This document shows positions 20,918 through 31,186 of a stretch of 64,000 nucleotides of DNA, in pieces. The stretch is taken from positions 2,051,001-2,115,000 of the forward strand of contig NC_054690.1 in assembly GCF_011074885.1 (NCBI RefSeq), in the 5' to 3' direction. The notes below the pieces were generated by a model, which saw only the letters and a program-made list of their open reading frames with translations, was not told the origin of the DNA and made no database searches. The position numbers and the translations under genes were made by a program. The stretch comes from Brettanomyces bruxellensis. Lineage: Eukaryota > Ascomycota > Pichiomycetes > Pichiales > Pichiaceae. Position 1 is the first letter of the stretch; each line of letters opens with the position of its first letter.

Positions 20918-22828
20918 TCGGGCAAAGTAACGCACGTAATAAGTAATAATTAGGATGAATGCAACCACAACACCTTGCAAAAGATGAAAGACAAATTAAA
21001 AAAAAAGTGTAGAGGAGCGACTTGAGGGGGAAAAAGGGTGCGAATTAATGTAACCATTATGACTACTAATACAATGGACACATGTTCTTCTTATTCGCCT
21101 GGCTGCTCGACTATGCCATAATTCGACCCCTTTACTTTCCCTTTTGTGCTAAGTGTGTGTGTGTGTGCGCTTGTTCATGTTGGCTGCTGAAAAATTCAAA
21201 ATAGCATGGCTATTTTTAGTTTGGGGACTGTGCTATTGTATTTGGGACTGAGGGTAATTTGGACCACCGGAACATTTTGGGTCGTTTTCGTCAGGCAATC
21301 TAACATTATTAAGATAAGCAACCCATAACTCTAGCCCCGTTTGCACTAAACGGATAAGACCCAACCAGAGTCCTTTGGATGTTAAATAGAAAACGAAATA
21401 AAAAAATTACTGAAAAATGGCTGGTCAGAAAAATTATCCTGTTTACAGACATTCCAGCTCAGGAAAATAATAGAATAAAAATAATATATTCCATAATGTA
21501 TTTATTTTTATGTCCAGGGTATTGTTTACACAATGGTCCTGCAGTCCACCATACATAAGCACGGCACCCGGACAATTAGGATTTAATCAAGATGCACATG
21601 GTACGGCGGCCGAACTATTACCCTTCGGGTTGTGTCCGTAAACATTGAATTAGGTCTCAGTCTTACCTAAAAGCTGAGGGAAGTTTTCTGGCCGTGTGGG
21701 TAAATAAAGTTGGGAAAACGGAATGTGTATATGACATAATGCTTTAAGTCGCACTCCCACATTTATTCTTTTACGAAATACGAGCCCTAATATCTTCCTA
21801 ATTGCCCAACACCAGTAACTCCCACACTTTCTATGACATTTCTAGAATGCATATTACAGAAGCTATCTTGGTGGATGCGGTTTACTGTGTGCTAAATTGT
21901 GGATTTTGTCCGAGCCGGTATGTACGAGCCATAATACAGCAATGGTAAGAAATTCGAAGTCCGCCGCCTATTGGTTATTATGGCATTATTTCGAACGGCA
22001 TGCTTCCATAATTCAGGAATTCACCAATTCTTAAATTTTTTTAAATTATCTTATTTCACTCTCAATGCAGCTGATCAATTGCAGGCAAGACCTTAAAAAT
22101 ATATTACCGACCAATAGGTTAAAGCACGACGAATAAGAGAAAAAAACAAACGAAAAAAAGAGAGTTAAAAGCTAAACAATTGTATTCGAGCCCAATGACT
22201 GGGTAATCCGAACAATGCAAACCTGCGTAGTCCGTGTTAAAATTTCGCTCAAGCACCAAGTGCTCGAATGCACAATTGTCGATGGCACGGTTAGCACAAT
22301 GCGAAGAGATAACAATTTAAGTTGCATTGTCTGCACGTTTACCTATACGGAAAAGGTAATAATCCAGCCACTCGGTCGCGAAAAAAAAGCGACTTCAAAT
22401 AATCCAGCCTCCTGATGAGATCAGCCTGGTTAATTATGGCCTATGCAATTGATTCGATTGATCTGCCCGTTGCGGCAAATTGCTGATCTAGTTGCTTCTT
22501 GGCTATTCTTGCCCGGGATATAAAAGTGAACCATTTTCCACTGGTGCAAAGTGTTGAGGGCCCTACTTTATTATGTGTTTACTTCTTTTTCTTCCTCCGA
22601 CTTTTCTTCTCCCGCATATAACTCTCGTTGAATTCCGGGACATAAACAAACAGCAACAAATACATATACTTACTTACGTTTTGTACACAGCCATATATTA
22701 GATTGTCTTTGCTTGTGACCTTTGGTAGAGACTTTAACGCAACGCAAACTGTGCATCATCATCAACCAAGAATTAACACAGACCAGCTCCCACACTTTCC
22801 AACTCTCAGGTAACAAACGGCATCAACT
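20918..22828. other. 1.9-kb spacer between GCD1 and the wall-protein gene
   Basis: No gene is recognised. It holds a short (GT)n run near 21158-21168, T/A-rich sequence, and the long regulatory region of the wall-protein gene, with a TATA element at 22519-22526. Long promoters are usual for yeast adhesin-type genes. Confidence 0.5.
22519..22526 (+). promoter_or_regulatory. TATA box of the GPI wall-protein gene
   Basis: TATAAAAG preceded by a G+C-rich CCCGGGA step, about 300 bases before the start codon at 22829. A consensus TATA box suits a regulated, stress- or morphology-responsive gene. Confidence 0.5.
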
Positions 22829-24754
22829 ATGTTACACATCCGTGCACTCACGACAGCACTTGCCGCACTAGGCATGGGCACCATAGTACAGGCTGCGCCA
22901 TACTATTCCGGTGGCTACTTCAACACATCTGCTCCCAGTGCAACATCCTCATCTTCGTCTTCGTCTTTGAGTTCCAGTTGCAGCAGTGACGTGACACTTA
23001 CTTCTACTTCGAGTGTCACCGTCTACAGTTCTTCAGCCTCGGGCACGGAGACGTCATCGACTGCTTCGGCAGCATATTCGCCGGTTGCCACGCCATACAT
23101 AACGGGTGAGTACGAGAATGGATCGCCAGTGTGGTCGATCTACATTCCGGAGTACGCATTTCCAGGATTTGATGGATTCAGCGTTGAAACTGTGGGCCAC
23201 ACATCAGGCTTTGAGTTCTTGTCAGGCTCGTTGTCGCTCTTTGCCGGCTCCCTAAACTCGTTTACGGACATATCTAGTCTCTTGAGCACAGACTTCAGCG
23301 ATGGCTCTTTCACGGGCTCGTACTCGGGTTCAACCAACGACAACTACTTGAAGATCGTGATCAAGGGTACGGTCAGCGACGAAAACACAAAGAGCTTTGT
23401 GTCGACCTTCGGCCTCTACATTGACGTGGATGACTCGGCCATCCAGAAGAGATCCACGCTATACTACGAGTTCACCAACACGGTGACTGTTCCAGGCATC
23501 GTGACCACCAACACATACCTTTCGTGCTCCGGAGACAACTGCGAGACCTTGACTTCAACGCAGTACGTCACGGCTGCAGCCTCAACCACGGATGAGAGCA
23601 TGGAAACCGTGTACACAACGACAATCTCCGGCTCAGAGACCGTTGTCACGTCGTTCATTCCACTCACGGATTCAGACGAGACAACCACCACTTACACTCA
23701 CGAGGATGTGACTGCAACCACCACTGTGATCTGCCACAAGACCGTGTGCGAGACCAAGGTGTATCCAGTGTCCTCTTCCACCGTCTACACCACAGTTGTC
23801 AACGGTGAGACTCAGATCGTCACCAGCTACATTCCAATCACTGCCGCTGCCACCGGTGTCACATCTGGTGTTGGTGGAAGCTCCCCAGTGACCAGCGAAC
23901 CGGTCACCACGGTTACAACTGTTGGATCCAATGGAAAGACCACCGTCTACACCACAGTTTGCACGGAGTGCGAGCATAAGAAGACCGCCTCGTCCTCTGC
24001 TTCCGTCTCCTACAGCACTGTGACCACCACCGGTGAGAATGGCGCAACCACCACCTATGTCACCACCTGCCCATATTCGAAGACTGTTGTGACCGAGACC
24101 GGCTCTGCAACTGAGGCTGAGGGTGCAACGAAGACAGGAGGTGAGAATGAGGGCTCTGAGACTGGTTCTGAGACCAGCTCTGAAACTGAAGGTGCAGCCG
24201 AAAACAACAAAGTCACTTCGTACACCGTGTCGACCGTCACTTCCGTCTCCAACGGTGCAACCACCATCTACACGACCACCTGCCCACTCAGCTCTGCAAC
24301 CAGTGCTGCTTCGAAGGGCAACGGCGAGGCCAGTGGTGAGGAAGGTGGAGAAAGCAGCGGAGAAACTGCAACCGAGGGATCTGCAGAAACTGCAACCAAG
24401 GAATCTGCAGAAACCACAACTGAGGGATCCGGAGAAACCACAACTGAAGGATCGACGCAGTCCAACGGCGAGGCCACAGTGGAGTTGGCAAGCTCATCAG
24501 TGGTGAACGTTCCTGCCGAGAGTGTGGTCTCAGCAAGCAAGATTGTCTACACAACGAGCACAAACGGCGTGGCTGCAACCTTGACCACTTACTACACTCC
24601 TATCAGCGAGACTTCTGGTTCATCCAGCTTTTCGCATGCCTCTGCAACCTCAGAGGTGCCTGCAGTCAGCGTTCTTTCTGCAAATGCCGCCGCTACAAAG
24701 ATGCTCAACGCTGGTGCCATTGGCTTTGCTCTTGGTGCCGCATTTTTGTTGTGA
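22829..24754 (+). CDS. GPI-anchored Ser/Thr-rich cell-wall protein (adhesin/flocculin-like)
   Basis: A 641-residue secreted protein. It has an N-terminal signal peptide (hydrophobic stretch to about residue 22, ending IVQA-AP), a poly-Ser segment, and a non-repetitive region of about residues 95-215 containing SPVWSIYIPEYAFPGFDG. A KR pair in IQKRSTLYY could be a Kex2 site. Long Thr/Ser-rich repeats follow. One type carries paired cysteines (TTVICHKTVCETKVYP). Others read VYTTVxNGxTxIVTSYIPIT or TTVTTxGxNGKTTVYTT, as in flocculin-type repeats. A Glu/Thr-rich segment of EGSGETTT type leads to a hydrophobic C-terminus (GAIGFALGAAFLL) typical of GPI attachment. Such proteins are covalently linked to wall glucan and mediate adhesion. 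The binding domain was not recognised, so specificity is unknown. Confidence 0.85.
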   Translation: MLHIRALTTALAALGMGTIVQAAPYYSGGYFNTSAPSATSSSSSSSLSSSCSSDVTLTSTSSVTVYSSSASGTETSSTASAAYSPVATPYITGEYENGSPVWSIYIPEYAFPGFDGFSVETVGHTSGFEFLSGSLSLFAGSLNSFTDISSLLSTDFSDGSFTGSYSGSTNDNYLKIVIKGTVSDENTKSFVSTFGLYIDVDDSAIQKRSTLYYEFTNTVTVPGIVTTNTYLSCSGDNCETLTSTQYVTAAASTTDESMETVYTTTISGSETVVTSFIPLTDSDETTTTYTHEDVTATTTVICHKTVCETKVYPVSSSTVYTTVVNGETQIVTSYIPITAAATGVTSGVGGSSPVTSEPVTTVTTVGSNGKTTVYTTVCTECEHKKTASSSASVSYSTVTTTGENGATTTYVTTCPYSKTVVTETGSATEAEGATKTGGENEGSETGSETSSETEGAAENNKVTSYTVSTVTSVSNGATTIYTTTCPLSSATSAASKGNGEASGEEGGESSGETATEGSAETATKESAETTTEGSGETTTEGSTQSNGEATVELASSSVVNVPAESVVSASKIVYTTSTNGVAATLTTYYTPISETSGSSSFSHASATSEVPAVSVLSANAAATKMLNAGAIGFALGAAFLL

Positions 24755-25688
24755 TTTCTTTGCTCAGGTTTGATTTTTACTCTTCAGCTTGTCTTTCTTC
24801 AATTCCTACAGTGTATAATATTAAGGCACAGTTGCTCGTTCGCTTACGTGTCATATTGGGGTGGAGATCGGGGTTCACGGTTTCCTAGCTTCTGCAATTT
24901 TAATATAATTTGTTTTGAAAGGTTTGTAGGTGAGATAGGAAGTGAGGAGGTAATAAGATAGGGATTAAAAGATAAATAAGGAAGTGAGAAGGTTGTAAGA
25001 TAGAAATGGATAGAAGTAGATATAAATAGATAGAAAATACAGATAAAGAATAACTTGGTATCACCAACTTTGCAAGATCTCACATATACGAATTGTATGC
25101 ATTCTGGCCACAGATACGCATATCGCATATATTGTAAACATAACCGGCATTAGACTAGTAACAAAGAGAAGAGTTGGCGAGCATTTTAGCACTCTTACAT
25201 GAATAACTGTGACGTGGACAACAAAGAAACAACTTAAATGTGGAAAGGACGGAGATTAAAAGGATATACTCACACACCAATATGCTATCACAGACAATCC
25301 CTAATACATTCCTGATACTGGTAATTAGCACGGGCAGTGCTTTATTCCGGTATTTTTTCGTGAGACACTTTTTTTTCTCACATATTCTGCCCCAGAAAAA
25401 AAGCGAAATTCCATCCTCAATAATGTGCATCTGCATTTGCTGTGTTCTGAAATACTCTCTCTTCCCCATACATATAAGAGGCACACTCAGCATTTATATA
25501 TTTTGCACACGCCACATTCACATTCAGCAAGAAAATTCACATTCAGCAAGAAAATTCACCTTCAACAAGCAAATTCATTTTCAGCAAGCAATTCACCTCA
25601 GCATTTGCACACGCACCTCTAATAACCAATTTGGCACAAAGCACAAAGTTAAGGCCACAAACAACCGATATAGGAAAGAATTACCGAC
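24755..25688. other. spacer between the wall-protein gene and the unknown G+C-rich gene
   Basis: Beyond the stop at 24754 lies purine-rich sequence with imperfect GATAGAAATAGATAG-like repeats (about 24925-25045). The right end holds TATA-like motifs (CATATAAGAG near 25471) and the 19-bp leader repeat. No other gene was recognised. Confidence 0.5.
25519..25594. repeat. 19-bp tandem repeat, about four copies, in the putative leader of the unknown gene
   Basis: Units start at 25519, 25538, 25557 and 25576 and read CACATTCAGCAAGAAAATT with increasing divergence. They lie between a TATA-like sequence and the ATG at 25689, so they would be transcribed as 5' leader if that promoter is used. Confidence 0.85.
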
Positions 25689-26794
25689 ATGGGACTCAGC
25701 ATCCGGCAGGTTCAGGAGGGAGAGCCGGCCAGCAACCGAGCAAAGCGTATAAGACTCTCAAAGGACAAGTTTCGGTTTCGATATTTTACAAGTGACCAGG
25801 TTTCGGCTCTGCATAGAGGAGAGAGCATTTAAACACAGAAGAGGAGGATTCGGATGAAGAGCTGCAGGAAAGACAGGGGGAGGAACAAGGGGAGCGAGAG
25901 GGGCAACGGCCAGGCACTATTCAGATTGTGGACGACACGAATTCTGTTCTTTCGATGAATTCATCGATGTCTTCATCATCTGTACCGGGCCATGTACCCA
26001 CGCTGTTGGAGACGTTGGGGAATTTGAGAGAGAGGCTCAGCCGGGTGCGCGAGAGGCGGCGGCTGCTCACGCGGGGTGCTGCGCAGGGCACCACACCGGG
26101 CAGTGCGCAGGGCACAATATCAGGCAGCCCGTCGGACACCACACCAGGCACCGCGCCTGGCCTCGTGCCGTCGCCCGGTAGAGCCACCGGGCAGCTTTCG
26201 CGGGTGCCGTCGGTGCACTCGGGGCGCCCTGGGCAGTCCACGCGGTCCCTACGGCTACCGCGAATTTTGGCCGGGGCAAGAGATCCCGAGTGGACTGAGG
26301 CCCAGCGGCAGATGGCCGGTGAGAGTATTCTTTCTCGGCCAATGCGCCACCTGAATGCCTCGTTCCTCGTGAACGGACACCGGGCACCCTACCGGGCCTC
26401 CCACGGGGACCCCCGCAGAGAGCTTCACCGGGACCTCTGGGACGATTACCCGGATGGCAGCCCCGAGGGCATCGAGCGCCGGCGGCAGATCGTCCAGGAG
26501 CTCGGGGCAAGCTTGCGGGCGGCCCGGCAGCGGATGTTCGAAAACTCCGGGCTCCAATTCTATGATTACAACTCGTTCTTGTGGAACTTGGACTACGATT
26601 TGCCCGCCTGCCGTCGGGACCCGGGCTGTGCACTCGAGGAGGGCCACCGGGTGGCTGGCGAGGGCGGCGACCGGTTCGCGATTTCGCGCGAGAGGCTCAC
26701 GGCACTTTCGCGAGCCTGCTTCGAACGGTTTGGTCGCGGGCTTCCCTCGGGGGTGCTATTTGAGGAGGAGAGCGACAGCGAGGCCGAAGGGTGA
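25689..26794 (+). CDS. Unrecognised G+C-rich gene in two overlapping frames
   Basis: I do not recognise this protein. The first ATG (25689) opens a 47-codon basic segment (SKDKFRFRYFTSDQVSALHR) ending at TAA 25830-25832. In another frame, open from 25817 with no early ATG, an acidic segment (TEEEDSDEELQE) leads into a long frame ending at 26794. That frame has a Gly/Thr/Pro/Ser repeat region, a charged Arg-rich region and a C-terminal half with LQFYDYNSFLWNLDYD and ending EEESDSEAEG. Both pieces look coding and overlap by about 16 bases, so one protein of roughly 365 residues with a -1 shift, a base indel or an unseen intron is likely. The first ATG in the long frame alone is at about 25955. 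Base composition is far richer in G+C than neighbouring spacers. It is flanked by tandem repeats on both sides. The function is unknown. Confidence 0.55.
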
Positions 26795-27095
26795 GTTATT
26801 GAGTTATTTGAGGGGAATTCTTTTGGAAATTATTTGAAGAATTATTTGAGGAATTATTTGATGAATTAATTAAAGGGGAATTGATGAATTATTTGAAGGG
26901 ATATTTGAAGGGATTATTTGAAGGGGAATTGATGAATTATTTAAAGAGGAGTTATTTGAAGGGGAGTTATTCGAAGGTGAATTACATGATAAATTATTTA
27001 AGGATGATTTACTTCAAGGTAATAAAGGATGATTTACTTCATAATGAGGAATCATTTACTTCATAATGAAGGATCATTTACTTGAAGGTAAATTA
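26795..27095. repeat. degenerate tandem repeat of GAATTATTTGAAGG type
   Basis: Starting within a few bases of the stop codon of the unknown gene, about 300 bases consist of imperfect units such as GAATTATTTGAAGGG and GGATCATTTACTTCA. Units are 12-17 bp and drift gradually along the array. Confidence 0.8.
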
Positions 27096-27609
27096 CTGAC
27101 GAATTGTTAACTTTTCTTTCTGCATTTGCTACGTTTTGGGTTACGGTCATTTATCACACGCGCGAATAAACACCAACTAATACTGAAGATGTAGAGCAGG
27201 GAGAAGCAGTAATGGAGTTAAAATAAAATAGTAGGCGAAATATAGCATTAGGTGGAGATGAAATAAATCGTCAGGGTTGAGAGTAATACCTTCAGCAGAA
27301 ACTATGTGTAATGCACCATGCAGATTACTAGCAATATCGCACTAAACAAGCACTAATCAGCAGGAAAGCAGAACTTCAAAGAATAGCTATTAGGAACAGT
27401 GCAACGAATACTGGATTAAGGAAGTACAGTAGGAATTAAGCACCACTAAATGGAATAGACAAAGCTATGAACAGCAAGCAAAGACTAAAGGAGGAATTAA
27501 CACATAGTTACTAGTTCAGGACAATATGTGTATAAGTTGAGTGAAGTTACCAGCACTTAGTAGATACTAATTAATAAAGCATTAACTAACAACTAACATC
27601 TTCGGAACT

Positions 27610-27760
27610 ATGCAACTATACAAAGTACAGTCATACCTAACAATCGACATATTCTATATGATGCAAACTATATAAATTACAGTCGTAACCAAAAATTAAA
27701 ATATCCAGAATAATGCAGCTATGTACACTACTACCTACATAATCACCACCAAACTAATTA
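27610..27760. repeat. repeat of about 52 bp, nearly three copies, 3' of EXO5
   Basis: Copies start at about 27610, 27661 and 27713 with ATGCAACTATACAAAGTACA-like beginnings followed by CAGTCATACC and an A-rich half. They lie just beyond the stop codon (27836) of the minus-strand EXO5 gene. The rest of the 26795-27835 spacer holds no recognisable gene. Confidence 0.65.
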
Positions 27761-27835
27761 GTACTAGTACTTCCAAACTCATCAATGCTAATCTCACCCA
27801 GTATGCTATACAACCAAATCGTAATATTTAAGCGC

Positions 27836-29830
27836 TCAACTTGCCTTCTTCCCATCATTATTCTTCAAATTCCACTCGCACTGCTTCCGGAAAACACACC
27901 GCTTGCAGATACCTGCAAAAAATGGATGCTCCGGCTCTCTTTTGCCCAGCCAAAGGTTCATCCCGTGCTTTATATCATCATTAATGGCAGCCTCATCATA
28001 CCTACAGTTGATCTGTCTGAATATCGAGCCCTTATTGGAGTACTCGATCGACCCGATGCTGGAAAAGAATGGATTCATCAAATGGTACAACTGTGCCAAC
28101 CTGGCCGCCATATATGCCAATGTAGGGGGGCTCTTCCAGTTTCCAAGAAGTACCGACAAGATTTCCGAATCTTCTGGAAGCGTGAGGTCCACATTTGAAG
28201 AATAGTCACGTGGAATGAACGGATCCTGGTCGTACGGCCTGAAGCCAATGGCTTTACCCAGCTTTATGCGTGCAAAATCCTTGATGAGGTAGTTATTCTG
28301 AAGGCTGAGGGGGAAAACAACTGCCTGTGGAAGTGGAGCATACGGATCGACACCTCGTTTTAGTGCATTGGCGATCATCATGTGGTACGTGACCTCAGGA
28401 TCGAGAGATAAGAGCTCAAGAAACTTCCGGTACATGCCAACCTGCGAAATTGCACTCTGTATCTGCTGGGGGGCCGGCAATGAAGCAGTCCGCCTTGTTT
28501 TTATGTCTTTGACCGTCATATAGATCATCGGATCAGAGCGGTCGGCCCACTGCCTCGATTTTTTCGCAATCTGGTGGATCAAATCGGAAATATCGAGAGC
28601 ATCTGTGATGGAACTCTTCAACTCTTCCTGGTAGGTCTCAAAAGCGCCCTCATACGACCCACTTTCGAGCTTTAGGTGGTCAATTATACCGCTGATGATG
28701 ATGTAATCAGCGGGTTCAAGAGGTAGCTGCGGCTTTCCACCTCTAGAATCAAGCAATTTGTTCCCTTTAACATCGTACAATGCATTCACAAGCACCTCAC
28801 GGCACTCTCCAAACTGGAAAAGCGACAGAAACCGAAGAATACTCGAGGCCCACTTCCCAGCAAGCATCTTTGTGTCCGAATCAACTCTCTCGCCCAATCT
28901 GTCGAGTTGTGTGTACAAATCGCCCAAATCGTCCGTTCCAAGTCTCTCCAGCGGGAGTTTCTCCTTTTCGGCAAACGTGTGTGTCTCCTCAATGTGTACA
29001 TCACGTTTTTTGCCGTTCACCTTTAGCGAAAACTGCTTTTGCGGATGCGTGTGATGCTCATATCCCAAATGCTCTTTGCTTCCTCGAATCATCGGTGCAG
29101 TGGCTGGCTTCTCCAACACACCACTGTACACGTCAAACATCCGCTGAAGCTCACACCAATTCTTGGGTGTGATGCTGGTAACCGATATTCTTGTATCGTG
29201 TCTTTTTTCGTACGGATTCTCACCTTTAACCGCCGAAAATTGCTCATACGGGGTCATTCTGCCCGCAACAACAAACCGCTCGGGGAGAATTCGGCACCCT
29301 CTCTTCCCGGTGAGCTTCTCCGCAAGGAAATCAAACTGGTGGTCGTCTATTTCACCGGCAGACTCCGCGTTCTTGGCGCTTAATGCCGGAGCCTTCTTAT
29401 TGGCCGACTTGTCATCAATACTCACAAATTTGAGAATTGCCGCCACCACATCTTCATCTGGGATGGCCCGCCTTGTCCTTTCTGCATAATCCAACCCAGT
29501 TTGAGCCTGGATCGGCCCATTTTTGCCCTCTACAGACTGCCGATGCACTATATCTCCATTTCCAATTTTATTATCCGGCGACTTTCGTGAAACGTCTCCT
29601 GATTGGCCATGCAGACCACTTTCAGAACAGAATTCCTGCCCACCAACAACTGCAGGGCCATCTTCAAAGTCATCACTACCCACTTGTCCATTTATGCAAA
29701 TGTGAATGTCAAATTTACACGTGTTTACCCTCCTGAAATTTCGCTCAGACTCTGAAATATATCTTCGCCATACCACCGGCTTTAGCCGGCAAAGCACGCT
29801 GCCTGGAGCCCATGATCGCACCGCCAACAT
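27836..29830 (-). CDS. EXO5: Mitochondrial exonuclease V (Fe-S cluster 5' exonuclease)
   Basis: A 664-residue homologue of yeast Exo5/Dem1, a 5' single-strand DNA exonuclease of the PD-(D/E)XK family needed for mitochondrial genome maintenance. The N-terminus (MLAVRSWAPGSVLCRLKPVVWRR) is basic and hydrophobic, as in matrix-targeting signals. The family opening motif ISVT....NWCELQ places the first cluster cysteine at 226. The C-terminal triplet is Cys642-x2-Cys645-x5-Cys651, the same spacing as the [4Fe-4S] ligands of S. cerevisiae Exo5. It is longer than the 585-residue S. cerevisiae protein because of a polar N-terminal region (about 50-170). The start is the first ATG of the frame. It is divergent from the ENV9-like gene. 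Confidence 0.9.
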   Translation of the reverse strand: MLAVRSWAPGSVLCRLKPVVWRRYISESERNFRRVNTCKFDIHICINGQVGSDDFEDGPAVVGGQEFCSESGLHGQSGDVSRKSPDNKIGNGDIVHRQSVEGKNGPIQAQTGLDYAERTRRAIPDEDVVAAILKFVSIDDKSANKKAPALSAKNAESAGEIDDHQFDFLAEKLTGKRGCRILPERFVVAGRMTPYEQFSAVKGENPYEKRHDTRISVTSITPKNWCELQRMFDVYSGVLEKPATAPMIRGSKEHLGYEHHTHPQKQFSLKVNGKKRDVHIEETHTFAEKEKLPLERLGTDDLGDLYTQLDRLGERVDSDTKMLAGKWASSILRFLSLFQFGECREVLVNALYDVKGNKLLDSRGGKPQLPLEPADYIIISGIIDHLKLESGSYEGAFETYQEELKSSITDALDISDLIHQIAKKSRQWADRSDPMIYMTVKDIKTRRTASLPAPQQIQSAISQVGMYRKFLELLSLDPEVTYHMMIANALKRGVDPYAPLPQAVVFPLSLQNNYLIKDFARIKLGKAIGFRPYDQDPFIPRDYSSNVDLTLPEDSEILSVLLGNWKSPPTLAYMAARLAQLYHLMNPFFSSIGSIEYSNKGSIFRQINCRYDEAAINDDIKHGMNLWLGKREPEHPFFAGICKRCVFRKQCEWNLKNNDGKKAS

Positions 29831-31186
29831 GCCGGATAGTTGGATGTGGTCAAGGAGATGCTATCTAGCAAATTTCAAAAGTGAAAAAGGGGAAAAATGT
29901 TCATTCTTTAAATACGTGTGAATACTGCAAAATGGTCCGTTTACGTATCGCAAAAATCGTTCACCATCTGATCTATCACATCAGCCACAAAAAACTGACA
30001 GGTCAATGTGGCGCGGCAGGGAGGGGATATGCGGTGTAGGGATGAGAAGCATGGACTAGGGATTGGAATAGCACCAGATGGATGAAGGGAATAACAATGT
30101 AAACAAGCAATTCCGAAAACGTAAATGGGATATGAGCCAGTAGTTTTGTAAACAAAGAATCGGTAAAAAGGTTGAATTTATGTAGAGGTTGAATCAATGT
30201 AGAGGTTGAATCAATGTAGAGGTAAATTAATGAGTAAGTTAGTGAGTAAATTAGTGAGGTTGGCTGGTGGAGATATGTTAGCGATGCAGTAATGAAGATA
30301 GGTTAAGTCGACAATTGAAATAAGGTGAATTATAATTCTAGCGTTAAAACTAGAGCTATACCAAATTAGTCCAAAGTTGACACATTCAACCTACATCACA
30401 GCTTTAAAGTATAACTCTCAGCTCGTAAACATCCCCGTAATGCCAATTAAAGCAGTATTGATCTCGTTTATTTTTCAAGACGGAAAAACAATCGGCATAC
30501 GCGTTTCGCGGGTCAGATGCATATGCAAAAATAAGTGGGAGCGAATTTCGATTCGATTGCGGGATTGTGCTAAAAGGGTTCAGCCCTGTTTACGGTGATC
30601 TTTTGGTAAGCTTAAAATTTTTTTATTCTGATTGTATCATTTTTTGTCTAGTCCTGGTCGGATAAAGCAGAGAAGTAACGTAATCAATTAATCGGAGTAT
30701 GGGGAATAAAGGCGGAAACACTGCTGGGCATTGTGGTTTCGAGAATTGTTTTCCCAATGCCAATTCATACTTAATTTTATCTATGTTTATTATTGAATCC
30801 AATTTTTTTATTTTCAATTTTATTTCAATAATTTTATTTTGTAAATTTTATTTTTTTAGTTTATTTCATTTTATTTTTTATTTCATTTTATTTTTTTCCT
30901 ATTTCATTTTATTTTATTTTCCAGCTGCAGGCCTGCCTTCAACTCACTTGAGCTATCTTCTCCCACCCTTACCAGATATTCTCCAAGAACATAGCATTTC
31001 CCACCGGCATACTTCCACTTGAAGTTGGCACATGCACACTTTGCGTCTCTAGTTGGCATCAGGGCAATTTTTGCATTACAGTTGGCGTCTCCACGTTTTT
31101 ACAACCGATCCGATAAGAAACGGATTCCAGCAGCAAGCAAGGGGTAAAAGCAGAGAAAAGCACACACAGAATTGCGTAAATCAAGC
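29831..31186. other. shared promoter region of EXO5 and the ENV9-like gene
   Basis: This 1.36-kb divergent spacer contains a 17-bp tandem repeat (30169-30219). A T-rich tract with repeated ATTTCATTTTATTTT units lies at about 30770-30925, probably part of the ENV9-like promoter. No gene is seen. Confidence 0.5.
30169..30219. repeat. 17-bp tandem repeat, three copies
   Basis: AGGTTGAATCAATGTAG begins at 30169 (slightly altered), 30186 and 30203, the latter two identical. A related GAGTAA(G/A)TTAGT repeat follows to about 30260. Confidence 0.9.

Noticed and set aside
25689..25830. An intron joining the two frames of the unknown gene
   Set aside because: No GTATGT-type donor or TACTAAC branch site was found between the frames. 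TAG at 25814-25816 could be an acceptor, but no donor pairs with it.
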